DNA from: Dreissena polymorpha
Lineage: Eukaryota; Mollusca; Bivalvia; Myida; Dreissenidae
Direction: 5' to 3'
Assembly (NCBI RefSeq): GCF_020536995.1
Contig: NC_068366.1
Location: 73,255,536 to 73,319,535, forward strand
DNA length: 64,000 nucleotides
Part shown: positions 44,301 to 55,271 of the stretch, piece by piece
Position numbering within the stretch: position 1 is the first letter of the stretch
Layout: the number at the start of each line of letters is the position of its first letter
Notes under the pieces: model-generated
Seen by the model: the letters and a program-made list of their open reading frames with translations, nothing else
Database searches by the model: none
Told to the model about the DNA's origin: nothing
Program-made: the position numbers and the translations under genes

Positions 44301-47300
44301 TACATATACTCATAATATCTGGAAGCTGTGTAATGTGAAACAAGCGTGTCTTTCGCTTTAAATAAGCATCACTTTGGATACTTGAAATTCGTGCATGTGA
44401 CTGTAAGTTCTCTTTCTTTATAGGGCATTGAACAGTTTCATGGCAAAGTGTTGTATGCATCAACTATGGTGTCATGCAGATCATGCTAAATATAATGACA
44501 TCATGTTTAAGGGTGTATTCTAAGATGTTTGTGGGATAATTTAAGTTGATGCTATTGGTCTGCTGCATAGATTACTTTAAAGCCCTAGTCATAGTGATAA
44601 ACTATTATGACTGAGGCGTGTTGCCCCTTTCATTGTGAAAAAGTACTATCAAGGCTTTTATTCCTGATTTGGGCAAAGGGCCTGGCCTTCCATTTTTAGG
44701 GAAAAAATATTTACAAAAGTGAAAAAGGGGAAGAAATTTCTTAAAGTAAGCTTTGCATTTGTGGAAAATTGCTTCATTTTAAAGAAATTCTCTTAACTAA
44801 AGTGGTCTTTTCTTGGGAGAAGGGGCCTATGTAAGGCTCTTTTTAAAGAAGGAAAAAATGCACTGACTATGTATTACCTGAGGTAAGTATACTGCAGTGT
44901 ACAGGCATTGACAAGTATGATATACTTTCAGGCTTACCTAGAGCAGGCCCAGCAGCTTGTGATCAATGAGAACATTTTACTACAGACTCTAGGTTCGTGT
45001 ATACACTGCCTACTGTATACCGCTAATGGCCTAGTGAACTGTAGTGACCTTCAATTATCATTTGGTTATTTACTGAATATTGAGCGCATACATGGTCGTT
45101 CTCGCTTGTAGGGGCTAGCACATTGTTTGTAATAATTTGTGTCTTTAATTTTTGGTAGTAAATGTTGGGTAGAATAAAGCATCTTAATATACCGGCATCC
45201 ATTTGGTTTGTTTTATTACCAGTCATTCCCCCTTTATATTGTTTAAAGTAATTTTTTTTCAGTATGCATTTCAAACATTATTAGGGTTGATCTGTCAGAT
45301 TTGAATTATGTTGTATTTGAGTACACATTACCAATTTCTTATAAGATTTCTCCTGTGGATGAAAAATAAATTAATTTTCGTAATTTCCATTTTCCTTTCA
45401 GATTTATAACCAAACATTTTTGCTGTGAGAACACTGGAAAACATAATTGCTTTAATGCAGTCCTTTGTAGATTTTATGCATTTATTTTGTCAAAATTGTT
45501 TCAATTTCAGGTTTTGAAGTCAGAGTGGAACATCCACACACATTTATTGTTAAAGCCACAGCTCTAGTTAAAGGTATATTGTTTATTCATAGACTTAATA
45601 TCTACATACTTTTAAAAGCTTTGGTTGTTCTGTAACTGTCAATGGGAATTTTAGAATATTCACTTGTAAGATTTTGTCTTCCGAGTTTCCTTGTACAATT
45701 CTGAAGTTTGTAGGAGAATAAACATGTATTGAGTTTGTGGGGAAAAGATATAAAGTGTCTGGATGGATGGATGTTTGTACTTGGGAATAAAGAACAAACC
45801 ACACTTTTTCTCCTCAACCTTGTGTTAGAGCTGATATGCTTGACAGAATTGATTTTTACCAAGTACATTTGTGAATATAGAAAATGATATTAACAGCATA
45901 TTTTGGTTGAGTGAGTTGGATCAATTAATTGCTCTTTTCACCTAACAAGGCTTACATATCTGGTCAGTGCATGTTTTCTGTATCCCCAACTGAGTTGTAG
46001 TTCAATGTCATAAGATAGTTCTATATGTTAATATAATATTTTGAACCTTTGATGTCTGTGCTTGTTTCCCAAAACCACTGAATTTGGACCAAATTTCTCT
46101 GGGTTGAGCACTACAAAATGTTGTGCAAACAGTACCTCTGGCATTCAGCATACAAATTCTTAATAAATAAATAAATTAATAATTGACTTCACTTCATGGA
46201 AGCTTCAGTATTGAACATTGTAACTCTTATTATTAGTCAAAAATTATGTTGCATCACAATTATTTCTATTTATTTCTAACATCTAAAGTTGTTTTTTATA
46301 TCAGCAGGACATAGTAAGTTTCTATTAGTTTTGATTTTAATGTTGCCTTTGTAGAAATTTCTGTTGTTATTTGTATGTTTAAACTTTTCCCATTCATTTC
46401 ATAGAAAGAATTTATTTATTTTAACATGTTGCTTGTTAGACAAGTTGTTGAGATTAAATGCTCTAGGCATTTGCTTATTTTTCTTAACAAACATGTGTTT
46501 GTTTGTTTACAATAAGAATATACTGGTAAGCACATACTGGTTTCATTGGCTGATGTATATCTTACTCTTAATAAAGTCATACTTAATGAAACAAGGTAAT
46601 CATTTATACAAGGATAAGCACATAATTTAAATACTGTTTGTTTGGTAATGTGGTATGTATCATTCAATTGTGTAATCAAATTTGACGTACTGTTTTGTGT
46701 CAAATTGAACACATTCTGTAGAAACTTGGCAAGTGATTGATTTACCTTTGCAGCCAGCAAAGATCTGTCCCAGAGCAGTTACTATCTGGCTACCAACAGG
46801 TATGCATCGAGTGTCGAAGGTGTTCTCTCAACAGTTTAACAGACGCAACAAAATAATTTAGTTTTGTAATAAAATATTTGTTTGCTACAAGGAAAAGATG
46901 AATGAGGGCAAGCCGGCAGATATTTACTTATGTTTAAAACACACAAGAATCTAGAATTTGTGATAAGTTTGAAAAGAGGCTTAATTGAATAACAAGCTAT
47001 ACCTGTGTTGGTGAAATTACACCTGCACTATGAGAAACAAAATCACTTTGCTGTAAAAACTTCCAAGACGGCCATTCTGATGCAGTTTAATTCCACCTTT
47101 GTTTTAAAAAATCCTGGCATTTTGTGCTAAAAACTACATCTCTGATGCCTAAGATATTTATAAATAAGAGATTTATTATTCTCAGTTTTAGCTATGATCA
47201 CAAGGTGTCTACTTAAGTAGTAATAAAGTTATTGCTGATGTCTCAACTTTATATTTCAGCCTCCATATGACGACGTTCTGTCTGCAGTACCGTCCCACTG

Positions 47301-50300
47301 TCGTGGCCTGTGTGTGCATGTACCTAGCCTGTAAATGGGCCAAGTATATGGTATGCCATCGTGGCCATTGACAATTTTTATTAGCTATGAGGATATTACT
47401 GGCAAAGCGTGTATGTTCCTTTTTGTCTTATTCTATGTATATAATATTCCCTAATTAAACATATTGTTTGTGTAATATTTTGCCTTGTTATGCCCCCGAA
47501 GGAGGGCATATAGTGATCTGACTGTCCGTCGCACTTTGCGTTTAGGTTTCGAAAAATTCTCTTAACTTCTATGTCGCTTCAGATGTAACATTCATATTTG
47601 GTATGCATGTGTATATGGACAAGGCCTTTTCATACGCACACAAATTTTGACCCCTTTGACCTTGACCTTGAACTTAGGGTCCGCGTTTAGGTTTTGAAAA
47701 TTGCTCATTACTTCTATCAAAGTGTTTATCGGGGGCATATGTCATCCTATGGAGACAGCACTTGTTTTATCTTTACATCTAAACAAAATATCCAAATAAG
47801 CATTATAATACTGAGTGGAAAAAAATTGTTTATCTTTAACACATGGTACTTTTTTCATTTACCTTAATTATGGTTATATCTTTATTAAATTGTACATATT
47901 TTTTCATTAACCTTTTAACCATTGTTTTAACTTTGTCAAATTCTTTATCATATTTTGTTACTATTTTTTATGCAGATACCGAAGTCTAACGAAGGAAAGG
48001 AGTGGTTCTATTATGTAGACCCGTCAGTGACTAAAGAGCTTATAGAAGGTACTGCACTTATCTTTTTATCTTAGTTTGTTTGGTTTGTATAATTATAATA
48101 TCTTCTGATAATAAATGATGTTTAAATTATGGAAGATTATGATTGTCTACCTGATAATTTGAAAGTGTCTGCATGGAAACAAGTTTATATCAACTTAGTA
48201 TTCGTATAGTGTGTATATACTTTTATGGGAAACTACTTATGACATTTTGGTATAAAAAAATATAAGAGAACACAAGATTCATTTTAAGAATGAATCAGGG
48301 GTTTTTCTGCCTACTTTGGGAAAAGGAGTCTGACCAAATTGGGAATTTGTTATCGATAAAATTGCCCATTTTGGGAATTTTTGTTTCGTGAAACGGCTCA
48401 TTTTGGGGGAAAAAAAATGAATTAATAATGCTTAAATAAGTCTGTGTTGTAACAATTTTCTTTATATGAACACATGCAAAACAAACACTGCCCAAACACA
48501 AGTTACAGCAACATTTTTGGCCGAGCTAAAATAGAGCCATGGGTATTTCATTTCATACTTTAATGTATTAAATGACGATTGAACTACAACTTTCTTACAA
48601 GGCTCTGAGCATTCAGTTGCCGATTTTGTGATTGACGGCCCTGGCATTACTTCTGTTGCTGTTACATTTTGCTGCGTATCGTCGGAGCCTGTCTGTTCAG
48701 GGTTTCTCGCGGCAGTAATTTCGGATGATTCTGAGCGTTTCGAAAACATCGATGATATTGTAACACATCCTTTAGCGTCTATTTTTTGTGTTTTTTTAAT
48801 GTAATATTTACTATTGTGCGAAGCCATGATTGAAAATAAGCGTCTACAGATATGGTATAGAATGTGTTTTGTGCGGCTCTATATACTCTTGTATAATGCG
48901 GAACAGTTCGAACGTCATCGCTGAGAGTAAATGCATCCGGCAAATACACCAAAAAATCTGTGTCACTAAAGGCTTTATTGCGTCGCGAATGAAGGGAAGT
49001 CACTCTTTCGATATAAATTATGTTTACTTTTTACGATTTTGGAAGATTTTATTTTTTGGAATTGGGAAAAATGCAATCAAAATTTGTTTGGGAACGGGTC
49101 CGTTTGCTTTGGGAATGCCTCCGTTTCCCGGAGGCGCAGACAGTGCTGAAAAACCCCTGTGAATAGTCTAGGTATGGATGGTGTTGGTCTGTGTTAAAAA
49201 CAAATTCAAGGGTTTAATGTTATTCTGTTCACAGTTGTTATTTGTTGTTTATTGTTACTACCTTAGATAACAGGCTTTTAAATATCCACTTGTATGTTCA
49301 AATTTGCGAGTGAAGTTAAAAGTAAAAACTACAGTCAAAACTGACCTAACGATCAATTTAGAATAACGGTCAATTGCAGACAACAGTCAGTCTGGATTCC
49401 CCATGACGAAAATCATATATTACACTATAGAATATCAGTCAATTGTCCATAACGGCCAATGGCCAGTATATTTCACTCAGAAAGTCATGTTTGAACTGTA
49501 ACAGTCGCGCACCAGTCGTTTTGAGTAAAGTAAAAAACGCGAAACATCATTTGTGCGTCTATTTTGCAGGTTAATTATCTGATAGCGGTAACTGCCGTTG
49601 TTAAAAAGGTCCGCTGCGAGAAAACAAAATAATAGCATTTTCCTAAGGTTTGTTTTTCCGGGGATAATTGCAGGGGGGATTTCAAAATAAAACATGTCAG
49701 AGTATGTAACAGATACTTTATGACAATGAATCCGCTTTTTATACTGGTTTGGACGTGACATCAATGACATTTGACAACTTTTACTAACTGTATTAACGAG
49801 ATACATCAGTGAACAATCATACTTTCGTTGATGAAGTCATATATTTAGTTTAAAAATATTAAACTAAATCAATTGACAGATATTATTATGTATTATTCAA
49901 TATAATTTATTTATGTTATTATGCTTAGTTATAGGCAATTAGCCTATGTTTTACACTGTGTGCAAATGACTGGGTGGGGTAACGACGTAGCAATACTACC
50001 AACTTACCAACCATCTAAAAAGTGGTGATCTGAGAATAGCGGTCCCTCGTCGACAACGGCCACTTTGGCCATTTCCCATGACTGACCGCTGTTCTCAGTT
50101 TTGACTGTAGATTTAGCTCTCCTGAGCTTTTGTGGATCTTATGATACTGTGATTTCCATCGTCTGTCTGTCTGTTCATGCTTGAACTCTCCTCTATTGAC
50201 TCCTCATGCACCACTGATCAGATTTAAAGGAATTTTTTTTTACAGAATACATCAATAGGTGACTTTCTAATTTGTTGACATTGATTCCGTTGTTTGCATA

Positions 50301-53300
50301 TGTAGGTCAAAAGAGCTAAAAACAGATTCTTAAAATGAAAACTCGATGAGTCTAATCTGGAGCTACAAGGATAAAGGGGGGGGGGGGTAAAATATTTGGG
50401 TTGCATCACCATCTTGTGTTCTTCTTAGTCTTTTCAAATCATGCAACTGTGGTCAAAGCTGAACATGACCTGGGGGATACTTGTTTTTTATGTATGGCAT
50501 TTCAGGATAAGCGCCTCTAAAATAAATGTGCAAGTGTGGTTTAAACTTTGTACAAAATGACATGAAAAGCAAATAGTTATGAGTGGTCCCTGATAATTTA
50601 TTTGTATTTTGTAATTTTCACTGTACAGATCTCTACAATGAATTCCTCAATATACTCGACACTTGTCCAACAAAGCTGAAAAAGAAGATTATGGGGTGGA
50701 AGGTTAGTAGAATTTTCATGTAGAAAAAAATAAAATTTCAACTTTTCTTCATTGTTTTGTTAGGTTTGCTTCTTTCAGCTGCTGCAAATAAGTTCCATCA
50801 ACACATTATGAACAATTGTTCTCTGATACTCCGTTTATAAATATACTCGTATGGTTTAGTTTCTTTCTCAAAGAAAAATAATAATGCACCTCGCCATGGA
50901 CAACAATTTGCGCCTTAACTTAAGTCACTCAGATGAGGCTTCCTTTTAAAAAGAAAATACCGTAAGTGTTCTCCCTGATTACCCTGTGCAGACTGCATAG
51001 GCTAATCTGAGAACTTCAAGACACTTAAGGCACATGAATCAAGTCATGCACCATGTTTTCCTACTGCGCAGCTCATGTGTATAAAACTGGAAGTCCACGT
51101 TCAGGTGACATTTGCAGGGTACTGAGAGTCAGCAGCGTGACATGCCCAACCAGGACCCCACAGACCTAACAGGTGCAAATCCCTTCCCCACTACCTCCCA
51201 GCAGAGACACGAACGTCGCGATAGCAGTCACCACTCAGGGCAATTATCCAGGGTTCCGCCCACTGAACACAGGTCTAACCAGGAGCACAGCCTTGCACAT
51301 GTAAGGGATGTGCGTCCTGACCAGGCCAGGTTAGTTGTGCATGAAAATTATGTTACTTAAACTTCAATAGGAAAATAGGAAAACATTGTTGCTTGATAAT
51401 TATTCTGTTCATACACTTAGTCCCTAGCTACTAAAATTGTTGATTTTTGTTTTTATCTTTTTTTTTAATATCTTCAAAGTTAAACAAATTAATAAAAATA
51501 ATTATTGGACTGGCAACAGTTTTCATAAAATTTTACCTTATCCTGCACTACACAATTGTGGCCCAGTTTCACCATTCTTGCACATGTTCACAAACAGGGA
51601 TGTGCAGGTTGACCGCCGGAAGGACCCTCACATAATCTATGACCGGAAGCTGCACCCTGCCCCAGGTTCAGCACAGACTGACCACAGGGGGCCCAGAAGG
51701 GAGGAGACCAGGGGCTCACATTCCAACACTCAAAAGAAGGAGGCCCTCCCTCAGGCCGCTGACCACAGAGAAAGACATTTCCAGGACAGTTTCAAGAAGG
51801 ACAAGGCACCTGTAGCGGTGAAACGGGAACATGATGTAAATGGGCGATCGTCCACACCTCAACCCTCACGACCTCAGCAGGAAGTCATGTTAACTGAACA
51901 AAATGTGGATAGTCTGTTGGTGAAGTTGGAAACTGGTACCACGGCAACCTCAGGTGCTTCTGATTCTCAGTCCTCGGTAACATCAGTTGGTGCTGAAATG
52001 CAGAAAAAAACAAAATCTGAAACTGCAATTAACTTTAAAGAGTACATGAAACGAAAGGAGAAGGAGAAAAAGGAAAAAGAGCAAGCTGAGAGGTTGAGAA
52101 TTCAGCTTGAAAAAGAAAAGGAAAAGAGAGCTAAGGAAGCAGAGAATCTTAATAAAACTTATTCAGAAGGTATGAGTAACCGAGAACAAAAACCTAGACC
52201 TCCAAAGTTAGACGTAAGTCTGCCACTACCTGCAAACTTGGATGAGTTTTCTACTAAAGATGTTTCTGAAAGGCCATATGAAGTTAATATAAAAAGTCCT
52301 ATTAAACCTCATAAAAATATTACTGTAAAAAGTCCAATAAAAAGTTCAGATCTCAAACAACCAAAGTTGGAATTACCAAAAGTGCAACTAACACCGGAAA
52401 AAGATGGTAGTGATCCATTTAGTGTGAATATTAATAGTGATCCTGCTATACGAAAACTTATTGGAAAGGAAGCGTCTGTTGTACATTCTAATGGTAGTGA
52501 TTTGATAAAATTGGAAACAATGACTAGAATAAAACAGGAGCCTGGAATTTCACCCAGACTTTCCCCTCGTGTAAAACCGGAATTCCCCCATTCAGGTGCT
52601 ATAAAAATGGAACCAATGTTCACTTTGGAGGTAAAAGTTAAACATGAAGTGATGGATCTGGAAGTGAATCAAGAACCAAAGACAATCCACACAGACCCAT
52701 TAACACTAAAAATTAAGAAAGAGTCCGACAAAACTAGTCAGTCCAGCATCAAGGTTCTTACACATTTTAAGGACGATTTAGAACCTGGTGAAATTGATGA
52801 CTCTGAGCCAGAAATAAACCTGCTGCCAGAGCATGTTTCAGCACCAGCAATTAAAATAAGAGAGCTGGGCTATGATCCTGATGTGGGACTTGAAAGTGCC
52901 CATGCACTGAAGCAAGCCATGGAACGAGAGGCTTTAGGTGGAAGGGCTACCCCTGGCTTAGGTCAGTCTAGGGTAGATGGAGGTACTCAGCTAAACACAC
53001 CCATTAGAATGAAGATACCACGAACTCATTCACAGCCTGAGAGCCCCTCTCTAAAGATAAAAATCAGCACTAAAGGGATATCTACAGATAGTGATCATAG
53101 CTCAGGAAAACACAGCTCTCCGCATAGACATAAACACAAACACAAGGACAAGCATAAGCACAAGTCACATAAACATTCCCGGGATAAGGAGAGACTTAGA
53201 GATCATGACAAGCTTAAGGATAGTCAGTCTTCAAGTTCAAGTGTGGGGACCAATGGCCAATCGCAGTCAATTAAATTAAGCATTAAAATTGGTGATCTTC

Positions 53301-53932
53301 AAAGTCACTCAAGCCCTAGTGCTACAGAAGTGCCAGGTAAGCAAAAGCTTGACAAACAAAAGCACAGGTCTTCAATATCAGATCCAGCCTTGAACAGAAA
53401 TGCTAGTGTAGAGGCTGAAAGAACTCAGCCATGGTCAATGTCTGACCTGGCTAAGCCGGCCTTGGCTGCTGCTGTTGCAGAGTCACCATCTAGAAAGAGG
53501 CGTCGTACGTCCAATGTGGAGCCTAACACGGATATGTCGCAACACAAGACTGCAAAGATGGGGCCACCAAGACTGCGGCGGTCTTCCTCGTCGCATTCTG
53601 TTGTGAGTATGGAAATGTCTGATGAGGAATCATGCCAAACAAATGGTCAGATACAAACAGAACATGAACCTATGATCAATAAATTAAAAGATAATCTGCA
53701 GCAGCTCATTGCTCAAAAACAAATTGAATACATCAAAAACAAGCAAGCTCATGAATCTAGAAACTCGCCAATGCAAGCTCTTAAGAAACCTATAGACAGA
53801 CAACAGTCTGGCTTTGACCTCGACGGGATGATGTGGGCAGGTAACTCAGGAGATCACCCGCCCCTGCCTTCTGACATACCTGCCCCACCTCCTCCCCCTC
53901 CACAACAGGTCGCCAGACCACCACCGCGGTGA
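38254..53932 (+). CDS. CCNT1: Cyclin T, P-TEFb regulatory subunit
   Basis: Eleven exons: 38254-38396, 42835-42916, 43261-43392, 44932-44992, 45511-45573, 46754-46799, 47260-47350, 47976-48048, 50629-50702, 51118-51329 and 51598-53932. All are GT-AG and frame-consistent; 3312 nt, 1103 residues (human CCNT1 726). Cyclin T activates CDK9, which phosphorylates the RNA polymerase II tail, DSIF and NELF to release paused polymerase. Residues 1-255 hold both cyclin boxes, with [20 protein letters not shown] and [17 protein letters not shown] nearly as in vertebrates. The rest is disordered: a charged coiled coil about 470-515 ([17 protein letters not shown]), a run of SUMO-consensus sites about 627-707, a His/Lys-rich tract about 835-866 like the CTD-binding, condensate-forming region of CCNT1, and a proline-rich end [15 protein letters not shown] close to the vertebrate one. 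Vertebrate CCNT1 and CCNT2 are probably co-orthologues. Confidence 0.97.
39115..39855. mobile_element. hAT-like non-autonomous element in cyclin T intron 1
   Basis: The ends are CAGGGCTCGAAATTAA and TTAATTTCGAGCCCTG. The interior repeats GCGAGT/CTCGCA-type phrases. No clear target duplication (only TAT shared). Confidence 0.75.
40115..40345 (-). mobile_element. 3' end fragment of a non-LTR retrotransposon
   Basis: The minus strand encodes [20 protein letters not shown] then DKYKGFVR and a stop, the WNSLPEDIR signature found near the C-terminus of many LINE polymerases. No reverse transcriptase core is present. Clade not assigned. Confidence 0.65.
40440..40980 (+). mobile_element. Tandem-repeat-carrying element with TATCCCCCGCC end, copy 2
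   Basis: Three units, GAGCCATATCTTGGAAGTGC at about 40493, 40651 and 40811, period about 159 bp. Ends GGGGATATCAATTCAACGAA. The left palindrome is missing. Confidence 0.75.
41140..41450 (+). mobile_element. Tandem-repeat-carrying element with TATCCCCCGCC end, copy 3
   Basis: Has both ends (TTATCCCCCACC at 41160 and GCGGGGGATATCAATTC near 41413) but only one internal unit, so unit number varies between copies. Confidence 0.7.
42048..42542. mobile_element. Element with AACCAGGTTTTC inverted ends
   Basis: The ends are AACCAGGTTTTC and GAAAACCTGGTT. Two internal units of about 160 bp share GAGATTTTAAAATCATTTGG and ACGTCAATATCTCCAA, then AAGGTCAAGGTCAC-type phrases. A GGCTGGCTGGCGGGCGGGCG run lies near the left end. 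Confidence 0.75.
42835..42916 (+). CDS. CCNT1: Cyclin T exon 2
   Basis: Acceptor TTCTATCGCAG, donor AGAAAT|GTAAGT. Residues 48-75: [20 protein letters not shown], then FTKFPRN. Too short for an open-frame scan, found by homology to human [13 protein letters not shown]. Confidence 0.95.
43161..43244. repeat. Three 28-bp direct repeats next to a splice acceptor
   Basis: ACATGTGCTTGCAGATATGT followed by AATAACTC, at 43161, 43189 and 43217. Each copy contains CTTGCAG, which looks like a splice acceptor, ahead of the true exon 3 acceptor at 43260. Confidence 0.9.
43261..43392 (+). CDS. CCNT1: Cyclin T exon 3
   Basis: Acceptor TTTTTATTACAG, donor GAG|GTTTGC. Residues 76-119, with [20 protein letters not shown] and [11 protein letters not shown]. 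Confidence 0.96.
44932..44992 (+). CDS. CCNT1: Cyclin T exon 4
   Basis: Acceptor ATACTTTCAG, donor CTAG|GTTCGT. Residues 120-139: [20 protein letters not shown], human [20 protein letters not shown]. Confidence 0.93.
45511..45573 (+). CDS. CCNT1: Cyclin T exon 5
   Basis: Acceptor TTTCAATTTCAG, donor AAAG|GTATAT. Residues 140-160: [20 protein letters not shown] then K. Confidence 0.93.
46754..46799 (+). CDS. CCNT1: Cyclin T exon 6
   Basis: Acceptor TTACCTTTGCAG, donor AACAG|GTATGC. Residues 161-176: [16 protein letters not shown], human ASKDLAQTSYFMATNS. Confidence 0.94.
47260..47350 (+). CDS. CCNT1: Cyclin T exon 7
   Basis: Acceptor TTATATTTCAG, donor ATG|GTATGC. Residues 176-206: [20 protein letters not shown], then [10 protein letters not shown]. 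Confidence 0.95.
47489..47766 (+). mobile_element. Tandem-repeat-type element, single unit
   Basis: Begins with the palindrome TATGCCCCCGAAGGAGGGCA. Holds CCTTTGACCTTGACCTTGAA and ends near ATCGGGGGCATATGTCAT. Confidence 0.6.
47976..48048 (+). CDS. CCNT1: Cyclin T exon 8
   Basis: Acceptor TTTTTTATGCAG, donor GAAG|GTACTG. Residues 207-231: [24 protein letters not shown], in line with human [20 protein letters not shown]. Confidence 0.94.
48296..49159 (-). mobile_element. hAT-like element with a transposase N-terminal relic
   Basis: The ends are CAGGGGTTTTTC and GAAAAACCCCTG, with the 5-bp direct repeat TGAAT on both sides (48291-48295 and 49160-49164). A minus-strand frame from 48827 encodes 121 residues: [16 protein letters not shown], then ISSMFSKR, then [16 protein letters not shown], like the start of hAT/ZMYM-type proteins before a zinc finger. 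The catalytic part is missing. Confidence 0.8.
49332..50107. mobile_element. pogo/Tigger-like non-autonomous element
   Basis: The ends are CAGTCAAAACTGA and TCAGTTTTGACTG, flanked by TA on both sides (49330-49331 and 50108-50109), the Tc1/mariner/pogo target. Internal AACGGTCA/AACGGCCA repeats. No transposase. Confidence 0.75.
50629..50702 (+). CDS. CCNT1: Cyclin T exon 9
   Basis: Acceptor TTTCACTGTACAG, donor AAG|GTTAGT. Residues 231-255: [20 protein letters not shown], then IMGWK. It closes the second cyclin box. Confidence 0.94.
51118..51329 (+). CDS. CCNT1: Cyclin T exon 10
   Basis: Acceptor ACATTTGCAG, donor GCCAG|GTTAGT. Residues 256-325, polar and disordered ([20 protein letters not shown]). 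An internal CAT|GTAAGG near 51300 is a stronger-looking donor but would shift the frame into exon 11. Confidence 0.88.
51598..53932 (+). CDS. CCNT1: Cyclin T exon 11 with stop
   Basis: Acceptor TGTTCACAAACAG. R326 is split across the intron, then [20 protein letters not shown]. Residues 326-1103, stop TGA at 53930-53932. The open frame runs on upstream into the intron, but that part (51437-51597) is AT-rich and hydrophobic and is not coding. Confidence 0.93.
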
Positions 53933-54071
53933 TGTTAGCATGATTTCATAGTTCTTATGATTGTTGTCTTATCCTTTCAGTGTGATTTAAAATATTTTCC
54001 AGTGTTTTGTACTTAATAGATTCATTTATCTTGTGATGTGCCCCATCATTGATAGTGATCATATGCTTATT

Positions 54072-54340
54072 TGTCCCCTACCAGTGAAACCGGAGAGGGA
54101 CTTATGGTTTGCGCTCTGTGTGTCTGTCAGTCTGTCACACTTTTCTGGATCCTGCGATAACTTTAAAAGTTCTTCTTTTTTTTGATGAAACTTGAAACAT
54201 TGACAGATGGCAATATGGAGATAATGCACCTAATTTCATTTAGTTCCTACGGCAAGAATTCTGGTTGCTATGGCAACAAATAAACTACAAATATTGCTGA
54301 AAATGGTGGATCCTGCGTAGTTCGGGGACTTTTATTGCTT
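54072..54340 (+). mobile_element. Tandem-repeat-type element in the cyclin T 3' region
   Basis: Starts GTCCCCTACCAGTGAAACCG and ends near TTCGGGGACTTTTATTGCTT, with GGATCCTGCG repeated inside. If the cyclin T 3' UTR is long it would be transcribed with it. Confidence 0.5.
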
Positions 54341-55265
54341 GGCAATAGTCTTGTTTCATTTTGGTTCAATTTTTTACTGAAGTGAATTATTGAATTCAAC
54401 TGTCATTTTTATAATATCTGATATATAACAGTGTATGGTCACAAATGTGTATGCTCAAAATGTTCAGAATATCGTTTTAAATGTCCACACTTTTGTGTAA
54501 TTCAATAATTATTATGGAAATGCAAATATTCAAAAACTGCTTTAATTGCCATAAAATATTATTGTTATTACAGTTTTCATAGATCTTTATGTTGTTATAT
54601 GATTGTCACGATTTAATGTAATTGTACATTGCTGTAATTTGACAGCTTGTAATTGTGGATTTTTTTTATTGTTGAATCATTTAAACTTCACAGACGCCAT
54701 CAGGTAATGTGTTTGTCTGTATTAGTTTTTATGTTAAACTTTTGTATTTAAAGAAAATCTGTCAATTGTGGGGAATTATATTATTATCCAAAGTTCTCAC
54801 ATTTAGCTTTTTTGCATTGAGTTTTTTATTAAATAGCCAATATATGCTTAAATTTAGTGCATTTACATGTAACATACATGTACACATAATCAGCATGGGT
54901 TGGAAAATAGTCTCACAATATGACAAAGAAGAGCGTACCATATTTTAAAACTTTTCAGTCAAATCCAATATTCTATTTCCCAATTATTATACAGATGATG
55001 CAAAATTACATCATTAATATTGTTAACTACCAATAGTTAATCTGAACTTGTGTTTGCAAAGTATTAAAAAATGATGTATATATTTTGCATAAAGAGGTGT
55101 TTTTTTTAGTTATTTCTTTATTGAAAACAGCGAGGCTATTTGGGGTTTAGCACTTAATGCTGGTTTAAAATGTTGGATTGACGACAATTGCTCTACAGCT
55201 TCTCTTGGTATCAAAACCCTTGATTTAATGGTAAAAAAGAAACCAGTACCATCATTTATAAGTTG

Positions 55266-55271
55266 AATAAA
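55266..55271 (+). terminator. Candidate polyadenylation signal of cyclin T
   Basis: AATAAA 1.3 kb past the stop. Others occur further on (for example 58509-58514), so the true end is undetermined. Confidence 0.25.

Noticed and set aside
49477-49806. 109-codon minus-strand frame
   Set aside because: It lies within a pogo-like MITE and has no DDE or DNA-binding motif.
51437-51597. Start of the long open frame before cyclin T exon 11
   Set aside because: This part is AT-rich, encodes a hydrophobic Ile/Phe/Lys stretch, and is followed by a good acceptor that restores the cyclin T frame; it is intron.
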